From Candidatus Zixiibacteriota bacterium (GTDB taxonomy: Bacteria; Zixibacteria; MSB-5A5; UM-FILTER-46-8), in contig WJIJ01000076.1 in the NCBI GenBank assembly GCA_014730345.1, positions 1 to 37,316 of the forward strand: a stretch of DNA of 37,316 bases, written 5' to 3'. Under the pieces are notes generated by a model, which saw only the letters and a program-made list of their open reading frames with translations, was not told the DNA's origin and made no database searches. Below are positions 20,601 through 27,944 of this stretch, one piece after another (within the stretch, counting starts at the first letter, position 1; each line of letters opens with the position of its first letter). A program made the translations under genes and the position numbers.

Positions 20601-20909
20601 CATTAGTTTTCTCGCGCTGTAATCGAGCGAGAGTTCACGGCATCCGAATATTGTATCCGCTTTTTCAACTATATAAAAATCGCGAATCAGTATCGATGAG
20701 AGTATGCTCATATTCAACTCCCCGATACTGAACTTAGCATTTAAATAATCCTGCGCGGTTTCCGTCAGCACATCCTGCAGACGGCTATCATTATAGTACA
20801 ACCGCAATACAGCCATACCAACAACCAGCAGGACTATGAAAGCGGAAACTGATATAAATAAATATTTGGCAAACTTGGTGGTCCTGCGCTTTATGTTTTT
20901 CGGAGCCAT
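17679..20909 (-). CDS. AsmA-like/TamB-like inner-membrane-anchored periplasmic protein
   Basis: N-terminal TM (YLFISVSAFIVLLVVGMAVL), AsmA-type N-terminus (SRLQDVLTETAQDYLNAKFSIGELNMSILSSILIRDFYI...ITGMQLIDPVANLRFDPDGELDLSWL), long beta-rich body, and AsmA-like C-terminus (LSLTGRGLVSPEEDFELEGQVNITKIG...LLDFLDPTG). Confidence 0.75.
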   Translation of the reverse strand: MAPKNIKRRTTKFAKYLFISVSAFIVLLVVGMAVLRLYYNDSRLQDVLTETAQDYLNAKFSIGELNMSILSSILIRDFYIVEKADTIFGCRELSLDYSARKLMAGKLEITGMQLIDPVANLRFDPDGELDLSWLKTLEDSLPAEDSMLEEVEADTASSELPVEIKLDRFVIKNLKARTTGPQRIYVDGLNLTVNELYVPTLDSIYGHVELTVEKSNRINILYGYADTAGFMEYKAPAELRLEAELSPGPSASGELSLSCGPLYATIDSLELVSSAYLSTPVSYDGINSELDIPGIEIDIGRYNRLRGAFKMGFAEGDSILPMEIAVDRLNLDLREISGILDDMFAGIEIEGKVNSNSFSMVSNERYPGMKMSGDISLNDVRLSIPEQGISVGEINVSSGFDGIMSGDRAGYVIDINGEVDSINYALDDTTDIFAPGITLAAGGSLDSLFMPDSLSAELSVDDLWGKGMKCDVQINGGIPPEGAMSLSISMLNIDIEQLPYSEYRGYGVMSINVATRGVSWSANSSFSANEIFITLEEDSLFIPELPVSLRLAGRMNSGYTYFSIDDMFMGSPELFDATGGAVIAMEPEMSVKASLEANIYHDYLQDFIPSAMRDSLGEVELDGQSSVRCSVEVETGKDEEMVISANGDAESSIDTLSVELYAFSSSGIRTNAKFNYFNDILRARGDLNMNRFTVDDSLMVPMADIEGKYTVTYQDSLLSWSGVDVDVKSHSMQLSSRGSFEMGEAFKMDLYTHLSLYTQDDLPVYDTAVIKGRIEGWCDLRMDDSTMFMRGSINPFGLSVEYPEVASISSISGRMPFEQKISMENLRLVSERRFKERLNILDFEQAKFYGTEEDLGILSFQKLETGRVFIENFSLETEINNGRIVARRLYTDVYGGNLIGDFYIDLSGIDFAEEVMKLDSLKYSANLQMSAVNFDKLVGSKDVSSRADISGDLSLTGRGLVSPEEDFELEGQVNITKIGPRATKRLLDFLDPTGTDISIAETRKLMDRKFLFLDISYQPKSLSMKIKHGNVNPSIDMDQPFFAKYLRIGAVTMPVEYDRKQLQALMKAAAATPVEE

Positions 20910-20960
20910 AGCGAATGAATTTTACGCAACTAAAATGTCGAAGTCAATTCTATAAAACGC

Positions 20961-20987
20961 AAAAAGGCAGGATTAACATCCTGCCTT
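20961..20987 (-). terminator. Intrinsic terminator downstream of the HU gene
   Basis: Perfect 8-bp inverted repeat aggcagga(ttaaca)tcctgcct; read on the minus strand the hairpin is followed by TTTTT and GCGTTTT. Confidence 0.85.
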
Positions 20988-21005
20988 AGCAGAAAAACCA
21001 TGTCT

Positions 21006-21284
21006 TTAATTCAATGCGTCTTTTAAACCTTTACCGGGTTTAAATTTCGGAACCTTGGCGGCCGGTATCTTGATCTCATCGCCGGTCTGCGGATTACGGC
21101 CTGTGCGGGCTTTCCTCTTGGTTACATTAAATGTTCCAAATCCAACGAAGCTGACCCTCTTCCCTTTCTTTAAATTCGTGGTTACTCCGTCGAAAAGCGC
21201 GTCCAGCGCCCTTTTGGCCTGCGCCTTGGTTATCTTGGCTTCCTTCGCCATCTTCTCGATTAACTCTTCTTTCACTAACTCCAC
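21006..21284 (-). CDS. HU family DNA-binding protein
   Basis: [89 protein letters not shown] is a canonical HU sequence. Confidence 0.97.
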   Translation of the reverse strand: MELVKEELIEKMAKEAKITKAQAKRALDALFDGVTTNLKKGKRVSFVGFGTFNVTKRKARTGRNPQTGDEIKIPAAKVPKFKPGKGLKDALN

Positions 21285-21328
21285 TCCTTTCCTTAATTGT
21301 GGACTTCAGTTTTAATTTCCAGAGCGCA

Positions 21329-21358
21329 AGTGTAGACCATAACAACCGAGTTTGTCAA
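21329..21358 (-). promoter_or_regulatory. Putative sigma70-type promoter for HU gene
   Basis: Minus strand TTGACA-18 bp-TACACT about 45 bp upstream of the HU start. Perfect -35, 4/6 -10. Confidence 0.5.
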
Positions 21359-21418
21359 CCATTTAATACCCGCAAAGCCCGATTTTTTAACGTTTTTAAG
21401 CGTTTTTATCATTTTTAA

Positions 21419-24400
21419 CTAATATAAACTTCCCGGCGTTATTCCTCCCTCCGAGGTTTCAACTTTCACATCAGGAAGCTCCAGTACATTTATTCTTAAA
21501 AAATAACCCGAACGAATCCCGCTTGGACGCCAGATAAATACCATCTCCCAGCAATGTAAATTTCTCGTAATTTGAAGCTCCTGGTCGGTAATCTTTTTAT
21601 CATCCACATCATAGCTGAAATTGTATTTCATCCGCCAGCCCGCCGTTATTGGACTCTCGTATCTAACACCCAACCAACGACTTATAGATTTATTAGAACC
21701 AAAACGGCTCTCAACATAACGCCCGGTCAAACTTACATTCCACGGCGATTGCGATGGTATCTCCGCCGCCGAACGCCTGTTAAAATAATCAACCTCCAAC
21801 CCTCCAAGCGTATCCTCCGGCGTCTGCGATTGCGAAACCGATGATGTCCTTCCTACCATCGAAAATGAACCGGTAATATTAAAATTCAGCAATCTCGGAT
21901 GTAAAAAATCCGGCGTTACATCCGCCGGGTCATCATCGTAAAAAGAATGAGTCATTCCCCCTGAGAGGCTAAGGTTTTTTATCTTTGTCGCCTGAATCGA
22001 GGTCGAAAGGTTAGACCATTTCCTTCCTTCCGCAAGGAAATTGTGCCCCGTCGAAAAATTGATATTAAATAAATCGGTCTTGTATTCCTTGTCCCCCACA
22101 CTGCCTTTCATCTGGAATGCGTTGCTCAATCCCAGTGAAATCGAACTGACCTTTCCGGGAGCGCCGCCTACGCCGGTAAATGAATAATACTCCTCGTTGC
22201 TTTTAAATTCCGGGCTCCAGCTATAGGTAGCGCTGGGGGTCATTATATGCCTTATCGCGTCCACCAATCCGGCATTGAAGTTGAACATACCATACAAAGT
22301 CGTATTCAAATTCGTGCTCAAACTGTATGTCCCCCTCCTTTTAAATGTCGCCGTTTCAACTCCCGCGTTGTTGGCGGCCGTGGTTTCGGGAATGTAATAC
22401 CAGGTCTCACGGTAATTCGCCCCGGGAGTCAGATTAAAAACTCCGAGAAATTTCATCTTCGCCGATATTCTCCACTGGTGATTGGCGGTCATGTGCTCCC
22501 GCCATGCCTCCGCGCCGTCAACATTCTCTATCCGGCGGTAATTATTCGCCGAAAGCGAATAGCTGTAATAGATATCGTTATACCACGAACGCTCCTTCTC
22601 GATTCCCTTTTCTTTAGGCTCCCTGAACGGTATCAATGCCTGCTGGCGCCGCGAATATGTTATCGATGGCAAATTTTCCGTCCGCACATCGGTATCCAGA
22701 TTCCAGTTCTGGTTCGCCACTACGGTCAGCGATGCCTGGTCATAACTTTTACTCAGCGATACATGCGAGTTGATGTTCCTGTTCCTTATCTCCTCGGGAT
22801 CGTAGCTCAAATCTTCCATATATCTCTTATCGCTCATAAATGAACCCGATGCCGCCAGCCTGGTGGTCTCGTTAATCGTCTGGCTGTGACCAAAACGTAC
22901 CTGCCACCTCGTACCCCCGGTCCTGGTCATCCCCACGTAACGCGACTCGTTGACATACGAACCGGAAACATTGCCGTTGAGTATATATCTCTTGGCGTAA
23001 CGGAACTGCCCGTTCAATGCCGTGTGACTGTCCTCGTAATAATCCAGCGTCCCCTGAACATCCCAGTAGTCCGATGCCGCCCAGTAGTAACCCACATTGC
23101 GGATAAATAACTCTCCCCTCTCGATATTGCCTATCTCGAAAGCGGTAAATCCCGAATGCCGCCCCTTCTTGATTGGAAAAACATAATACGGCAACGCCGC
23201 CACCGGGACTTCTCCTATATACATTATCACCGGACGGGCAACTACCTTGTCCCGGGCTATTAATTTCATCTTTCGTGATTTAAAACAATAATGCGGGTCA
23301 AGCAGGTTGCATGTCGTATAAACGCCGTCCTTTACATAAAGCACCTCGTCGGTAATCTTGCGAACATCCTCCCCATGATAATATCCCCCTTCGAACTCTG
23401 TATCCGCGTAAACAATCCTGCCCTTCTTGTTCTTTATATTATACTCCATCTTGTAACCAACAAGCTTCTCCTCCCCTTCGGTGAGTATGGGCGGGTTTTT
23501 ATATGATGAACTGTCGTCGGTATGCACCGAATCACCTTCCGCGAAAATATGGTCCCGGGCGGTGGCATAAACTATCCGGTGCGCCCTCAGGTTCATCCCC
23601 TGGTAGGTAACATTCGAATTGCCGTCGAGGGTAATTGATGAATCCCCGGCCTGGTACTCTATCCACCTCGCCGAATAACGGACCGTATCCTCAACCACCG
23701 AATCGGCGGGGGCATCATCGGGACGGTAACGGTATGTCCCCCTCGCTCCCCCGATAATCAACGCCTTATCCAGGTCTTCATCCTCTATATAAAACTTTAT
23801 CGTATCCCCGGATGCTTCGTTTATATCGCTTGAAAGCGTGTCCATGGTTGCCGGACGGTAGTAACTGGTGGCGGTACCCATCACCAGCGCGCTGTCGGCC
23901 TCTTCATCCGTAAAATAAAAATCGAGCTTTTTCCCAGTCAACTTGGTAAGAGAACCTCGCGCTTGAGTACTATCGGGCTTGCCTTCATAATTTGCTACAG
24001 CGTTCCCGTCCACTGATATGCGTTCCACTTCCTCGTCAGCGGTAAAAACTCTGATTGTATCCCCCGTTAAATATGAATCCTCCTGCACCGCCTTGGGGTC
24101 TTCATACAACAACGCGTATTCATCGACCTTGTAAAATTCGGCAATGCCCCCGGTTGCTATCAACTTCCCCTTGGTTATCTCCACTGAATCGGTGGCAACT
24201 CCCTTCTCCTCATCACCATAATACTCAAGCTTTACCGCGGTGATAACCACATCCGACGTATCCCCCTCGTTGCGCGATGTAAGTTTCGGCTCCCCTGTAA
24301 CCTCCACGTACTCACTGTCCCGCAGATACAACCCCCGCCTTCCGGTAATCACCGTACGCCCCGAATCCGAAGTTGCTACCACATTTCCTATGGCAATCAA

Positions 24401-24733
24401 CTTTTTGATGTTCTTATAATAAGTCGCCCTGTCGGAGTTGAGGGTGCTTCCCTGCCCGTCATCAACGAAAACGTTGTCTATCAGTACCGCCACTCCCGCG
24501 GATTTGTACCATATAGCCCTGCCGCAGAAAATATCGGTGCTGTCCTGCCGGAAATGGATATTTCCGTTCAAATTCAATATTAGATTATCTTCGTCATTGT
24601 TCAGCTCGAGATTATCGCTGTGTATCAGCTCCAGCGGAGAACTCGCCTTATCCTCGGCCGCCGAATCGCCCCAGGGCAATAGTATCACCATCAACAAAAC
24701 AAAATATATTGGAATGGTTGTGAAATAGTTCAT
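21419..24733 (-). CDS. lptD: LptD-like LPS assembly outer membrane protein with extended OstA/LptA-like N-terminal domain
   Basis: Signal peptide; repeated OstA-like strands (LNLNGNIHFRQDSTDIFCGRAIWYKSAGVAVLIDNVFVDDGQGSTLNSDRATYYKNIKKLIAIGNVVATSDSG); central TTCNLLDPHYCFKSRKMKLIARDKVVARPVIMYIGEVPVAALPYYVFPIKKGRHSGF; C-terminal barrel. Confidence 0.88.
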   Translation of the reverse strand: MNYFTTIPIYFVLLMVILLPWGDSAAEDKASSPLELIHSDNLELNNDEDNLILNLNGNIHFRQDSTDIFCGRAIWYKSAGVAVLIDNVFVDDGQGSTLNSDRATYYKNIKKLIAIGNVVATSDSGRTVITGRRGLYLRDSEYVEVTGEPKLTSRNEGDTSDVVITAVKLEYYGDEEKGVATDSVEITKGKLIATGGIAEFYKVDEYALLYEDPKAVQEDSYLTGDTIRVFTADEEVERISVDGNAVANYEGKPDSTQARGSLTKLTGKKLDFYFTDEEADSALVMGTATSYYRPATMDTLSSDINEASGDTIKFYIEDEDLDKALIIGGARGTYRYRPDDAPADSVVEDTVRYSARWIEYQAGDSSITLDGNSNVTYQGMNLRAHRIVYATARDHIFAEGDSVHTDDSSSYKNPPILTEGEEKLVGYKMEYNIKNKKGRIVYADTEFEGGYYHGEDVRKITDEVLYVKDGVYTTCNLLDPHYCFKSRKMKLIARDKVVARPVIMYIGEVPVAALPYYVFPIKKGRHSGFTAFEIGNIERGELFIRNVGYYWAASDYWDVQGTLDYYEDSHTALNGQFRYAKRYILNGNVSGSYVNESRYVGMTRTGGTRWQVRFGHSQTINETTRLAASGSFMSDKRYMEDLSYDPEEIRNRNINSHVSLSKSYDQASLTVVANQNWNLDTDVRTENLPSITYSRRQQALIPFREPKEKGIEKERSWYNDIYYSYSLSANNYRRIENVDGAEAWREHMTANHQWRISAKMKFLGVFNLTPGANYRETWYYIPETTAANNAGVETATFKRRGTYSLSTNLNTTLYGMFNFNAGLVDAIRHIMTPSATYSWSPEFKSNEEYYSFTGVGGAPGKVSSISLGLSNAFQMKGSVGDKEYKTDLFNINFSTGHNFLAEGRKWSNLSTSIQATKIKNLSLSGGMTHSFYDDDPADVTPDFLHPRLLNFNITGSFSMVGRTSSVSQSQTPEDTLGGLEVDYFNRRSAAEIPSQSPWNVSLTGRYVESRFGSNKSISRWLGVRYESPITAGWRMKYNFSYDVDDKKITDQELQITRNLHCWEMVFIWRPSGIRSGYFLRINVLELPDVKVETSEGGITPGSLY

Positions 24734-24810
24734 TGCGGCTTATCGCAAGCGCGCTCCCACCTCCGAACTTCGCCGGTTTGACCGAACCTGGGAAGACGCT
24801 CCGCGCGTTG

Positions 24811-25527
24811 TTAATCTTTGATTATTGCCGCGATCTCATTAATCGCGTTTTCCAAACCGGTAAACAGCGCCCTTCCGGTTATCCCCCTGCCGATAACGAA
24901 CTCCTCTATCTGTCCGCTGTCAGCGAGGGCTTTGATATTACGCTTATCCAGGCCGCCGCCGCAACTCACTCCCAGAAGGAGCTTGTTCGCCAGCTGAGCC
25001 ATGGAAATTATCTTTTCCGCCTCCGCCGCCCTTTCAGCTCCGCCGGACGCGTTTACATAGCCCCATGTGGAAAACTCCACGTAATCCGCTTTCGTCTTCG
25101 CCGCCAGCTTGACCCCCTCCACCTCGGGAGGTATATAAAGCGATACCATTATATCCTTCGTCTGAAGCTCCGTGGTCAACTCCGATATCCGGTCATAATC
25201 CAGGGCCAAATCAAGCGCCGGCATTATCCGCGAATCCATATCCCCTTCGCCAATCAAGGTAACGCTCCCCGGGGAAATACTCACTGCCGTATCAATCATG
25301 AACTCCGTGGGTGGGATTATCATGTTAAAATGAGTACCGATTACATTCTTCAGTACCTGGAATTCTTTCCTGCTGATAGATCCATCCCCTCTCGCCGGAC
25401 ATATTGCTATCCCATCGGCCCCAGCCATCTCGACCTGCATCGCCGCGTGATACAAATTGGGAGTTCCATTTTCATCGCCGCCCCTCAGGTAAGCTATATC
25501 ATCAATGTTTACGCTTAGTCTCGCCAT
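24811..25527 (-). CDS. PdxJ-like TIM-barrel protein, divergent active site
   Basis: Overall collinear with pyridoxine 5'-phosphate synthase: LSVNIDDIAYLR, AAMQVEMAGADGIAI, TPTEFM-like turn, VEFSTWGYVNA, GGGLDKRNIKALADSGQIEEFVIGRGITGRALFTGLENAI. Several canonical catalytic residues are replaced. Confidence 0.82.
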   Translation of the reverse strand: MARLSVNIDDIAYLRGGDENGTPNLYHAAMQVEMAGADGIAICPARGDGSISRKEFQVLKNVIGTHFNMIIPPTEFMIDTAVSISPGSVTLIGEGDMDSRIMPALDLALDYDRISELTTELQTKDIMVSLYIPPEVEGVKLAAKTKADYVEFSTWGYVNASGGAERAAEAEKIISMAQLANKLLLGVSCGGGLDKRNIKALADSGQIEEFVIGRGITGRALFTGLENAINEIAAIIKD

Positions 25528-25558
25528 CTATCCTCCATGAAAATTTAATCCGGCCTTC

Positions 25559-26737
25559 CTATATTCTCAGCAAATATTGCGAAACAGGGGTAACTTTGCA
25601 ATTTAACTTGGAAAGTTGGTTAGCCGCGTTCTTTATCCCCGTGGCGGCGCCTTCCTCCACCGATATAAGCACTATACCCCAGTTATCGGTAAGGAGCATC
25701 TTCCGGTGCGTATCCAGCATCTGCAGGCGGATACGGTCTTCACTTTCGCCTTCAATCCAATTAATATCCTTCACCAGCTTTCCTCCCGCCTTCGTGAATA
25801 TTTCCACCTCCCCCTTTATATCATCGGCATCACTCAGCATTACATATCCTTCCCCACCCAATTTTTCCGCCAGCTTCTCACCCAGCGGCGGGGAACCTTC
25901 CCGCCAGAACACATACTTATTCTTGCCCGCCAGCCTCTGCATAACATGAAACGCCTGGTCGAAATCCCGCGCTTTGCGCAGTCCCACTATCGAAGCCGCC
26001 GCGTTCATCAAGCGCGTGAAACTTCCTTCATCAAATGGTATCTCGTATATAATCTGTTGCTCACCCGCCTCCAGCGCTTCCCTCGTATCGGTAAATCCAA
26101 GCGAACCCGGCTTCAGTATATAACTGTACATCACTCCCAAATTCAACAGCTCCGTCCTCGATTTGCCCGTCTGCGCCTGCACCTTGTCGAGAATAACTAT
26201 CATCCGCGATGCCTGCGGCGAAACTCCTCGCGATGATGTCAAACGGAATTTTAATATATCCTCATCACCCGCCTTCAGGGTAAAGTCCAGCGACTTCTCA
26301 TCTCCGCTTTCCACGCAGTCAACTACATCATACTCGGTCCCGGAAAGGTTCCTTATCAATTCACGGTGGAAAATCATCTTGGGATAAAGCGATGATATCT
26401 TCACCTCGTAAATAGACTCCATCGCCTCGTTCTCCCCGGCAAAATCGGTCTTCCTTATATCCTCGGGATTGACCCCGAAAGACGCCGCCGTCCTTATCAC
26501 CGGTTCGATCAATTTAGTCTGTTTCTCCGGCACGCTCATCCGCGCGTAATACTGGTCAGCGAGCAAATCCACTACCTGCTTGCCGCTGAAATATATCGCT
26601 ACCAGCAGAACTATCGCGGCGATGACCATCACGATATTCATTACCCTGCGGTCGCCCTCGCTCATCATCCGCGTGCGCTCTTCTCTGCTTAACCTCGTAT
26701 GATGCGGAGACCCGCCCTTTTTACCTTTTAACGCCAA
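25559..26737 (-). CDS. Membrane-anchored protein, possibly a degenerate divergent polysaccharide deacetylase (YibQ-like)
   Basis: N-terminal TM (IVMVIAAIVLLVAIYF); C-terminal region RMIVILDKV...LNLGVMYSYILKPGSLGFTDTREALEAGEQQIIYEIPF resembles the layout of divergent polysaccharide deacetylases (IIDD...LP...EVLLHLPM). Confidence 0.45.
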   Translation of the reverse strand: MALKGKKGGSPHHTRLSREERTRMMSEGDRRVMNIVMVIAAIVLLVAIYFSGKQVVDLLADQYYARMSVPEKQTKLIEPVIRTAASFGVNPEDIRKTDFAGENEAMESIYEVKISSLYPKMIFHRELIRNLSGTEYDVVDCVESGDEKSLDFTLKAGDEDILKFRLTSSRGVSPQASRMIVILDKVQAQTGKSRTELLNLGVMYSYILKPGSLGFTDTREALEAGEQQIIYEIPFDEGSFTRLMNAAASIVGLRKARDFDQAFHVMQRLAGKNKYVFWREGSPPLGEKLAEKLGGEGYVMLSDADDIKGEVEIFTKAGGKLVKDINWIEGESEDRIRLQMLDTHRKMLLTDNWGIVLISVEEGAATGIKNAANQLSKLNCKVTPVSQYLLRI

Positions 26738-26752
26738 ACTCCTTACTTCCTT

Positions 26753-27307
26753 TTAATTCGGTATTGTTAAGTCCTTCCATACTATTATGCGCCAGAGCCC
26801 GTCCCGTTCGCTCTTCTCAAATTTAAACTGCGCCCTGCCCGTAGCCTCCATCTGCAGAAAACCAAAATTACCGGTTATATCCTTCAAGGATAGATGAAAT
26901 ATCACCAGCCTCGCCTCCCACTCCGGGGGATCATCCTCGTCGAGTTCCGATTTATAAATCTGCCATGTATCCAACCTGATCTCATCGAACGCCTCGAACA
27001 ATCCGGTGGTACGGTATACGTCTCCCCCTATTCCATCCCGGGGTACCGTTACCGTCTCTATCTCGCCCTCACGGTCCTGGTCATAATATATAAAGACGAA
27101 CTCCGGTGCAAGCGTATGTTCATAAATATCGATATCACGGTTCTCGTAGGCGAACTTGAAATTCGCCAGCACGCTGTCCGGTTCGGTCTGCTCCGCGATA
27201 GGCTTTATAAGTCCCAGTCCCGCCTCCGGCGGCGAAAATGGATTGGTGCATGAAACCGCCCAAAACGAAATAATGCTGATAAAAACAAACCACCAGAGCT
27301 TTTTCAT
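26753..27307 (-). CDS. NTF2/SnoaL-like lipoprotein, paralog of the adjacent gene
   Basis: Lipobox WAVSCTNPFSPPEAG; ANFKFAYENRDIDIYEHTLAPEFVFIYYDQD; C-terminal GRAQFKFEKSERDGLWRIIVWKDLTIPN. Confidence 0.6.
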   Translation of the reverse strand: MKKLWWFVFISIISFWAVSCTNPFSPPEAGLGLIKPIAEQTEPDSVLANFKFAYENRDIDIYEHTLAPEFVFIYYDQDREGEIETVTVPRDGIGGDVYRTTGLFEAFDEIRLDTWQIYKSELDEDDPPEWEARLVIFHLSLKDITGNFGFLQMEATGRAQFKFEKSERDGLWRIIVWKDLTIPN

Positions 27308-27309
27308 CT

Positions 27310-27930
27310 CTACCTGAACTGCACCTTAAAATCCGCCCAGCTGATCGAACCCGATTCCCGCGGATCCGGACGGTCAATCCACAAATCTATCGCCCATCCC
27401 TCGATACTCGAGCGCGACATATAAAACATCGCCTCCCCAACAGCTATCGTGGTATCTACCGTACTCTCTCCATTTGTTACAAACGACAGCGTATATTCAC
27501 GTATAAGCATCGCCGTGGAATCATCCTCTTCATCGAACTCGTTGGATGACAGGTCAATCATCAAACTCAAATACGACGAATCCGAACCCTGGGGAAATGA
27601 CTGAAAAATCCTGCGGGTTACCGATTCCTCCACATTCACGTCCCAGTCGTAGAATAATGAGCCGTCGCCGTTCTGCTCCGCTTCAACGGAATCCTCGTAT
27701 GCCGAAAAAGCGAAACTGTCCGATAAACACCGGCGGTAATTGCTTATATTACGCTCATTATAAGCCGCCAGCAGATTTGCCACCACTATCCTCGGCTCGG
27801 TGGGAACCTCCCAGGTACCGGATGTCCCGATGGGCGGTTCGCTCTCACGGGTCGAGAACGGATTTTTACAACCCGCGGCAAATATCAAAATCAATAATAC
27901 TATACTTGTTTTACATAAAATTTTGTTCAT
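27310..27930 (-). CDS. NTF2/SnoaL-like lipoprotein, paralog of the adjacent gene
   Basis: Lipobox FAAGCKNPFSTRESEPP; VANLLAAYNERNISNYRRCLSDSFAFSAYED; C-terminal GEAMFYMSRSSIEGWAIDLWIDRPDP. Same layout as 26753-27307. Confidence 0.6.
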   Translation of the reverse strand: MNKILCKTSIVLLILIFAAGCKNPFSTRESEPPIGTSGTWEVPTEPRIVVANLLAAYNERNISNYRRCLSDSFAFSAYEDSVEAEQNGDGSLFYDWDVNVEESVTRRIFQSFPQGSDSSYLSLMIDLSSNEFDEEDDSTAMLIREYTLSFVTNGESTVDTTIAVGEAMFYMSRSSIEGWAIDLWIDRPDPRESGSISWADFKVQFR

Positions 27931-27944
27931 ACATCACCAATATA

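Noticed and set aside
21360-21418. Direct-repeat-like aacgtttttaagcgttttta downstream of lptD
   Set aside because: Low-complexity A/T tract without a convincing hairpin; not supportable as a terminator or element.
24733-25518. 261-aa plus-strand ORF opposite the PdxJ-like gene
   Set aside because: Antisense to a protein with a recognisable TIM-barrel family layout; no family-like motifs of its own.
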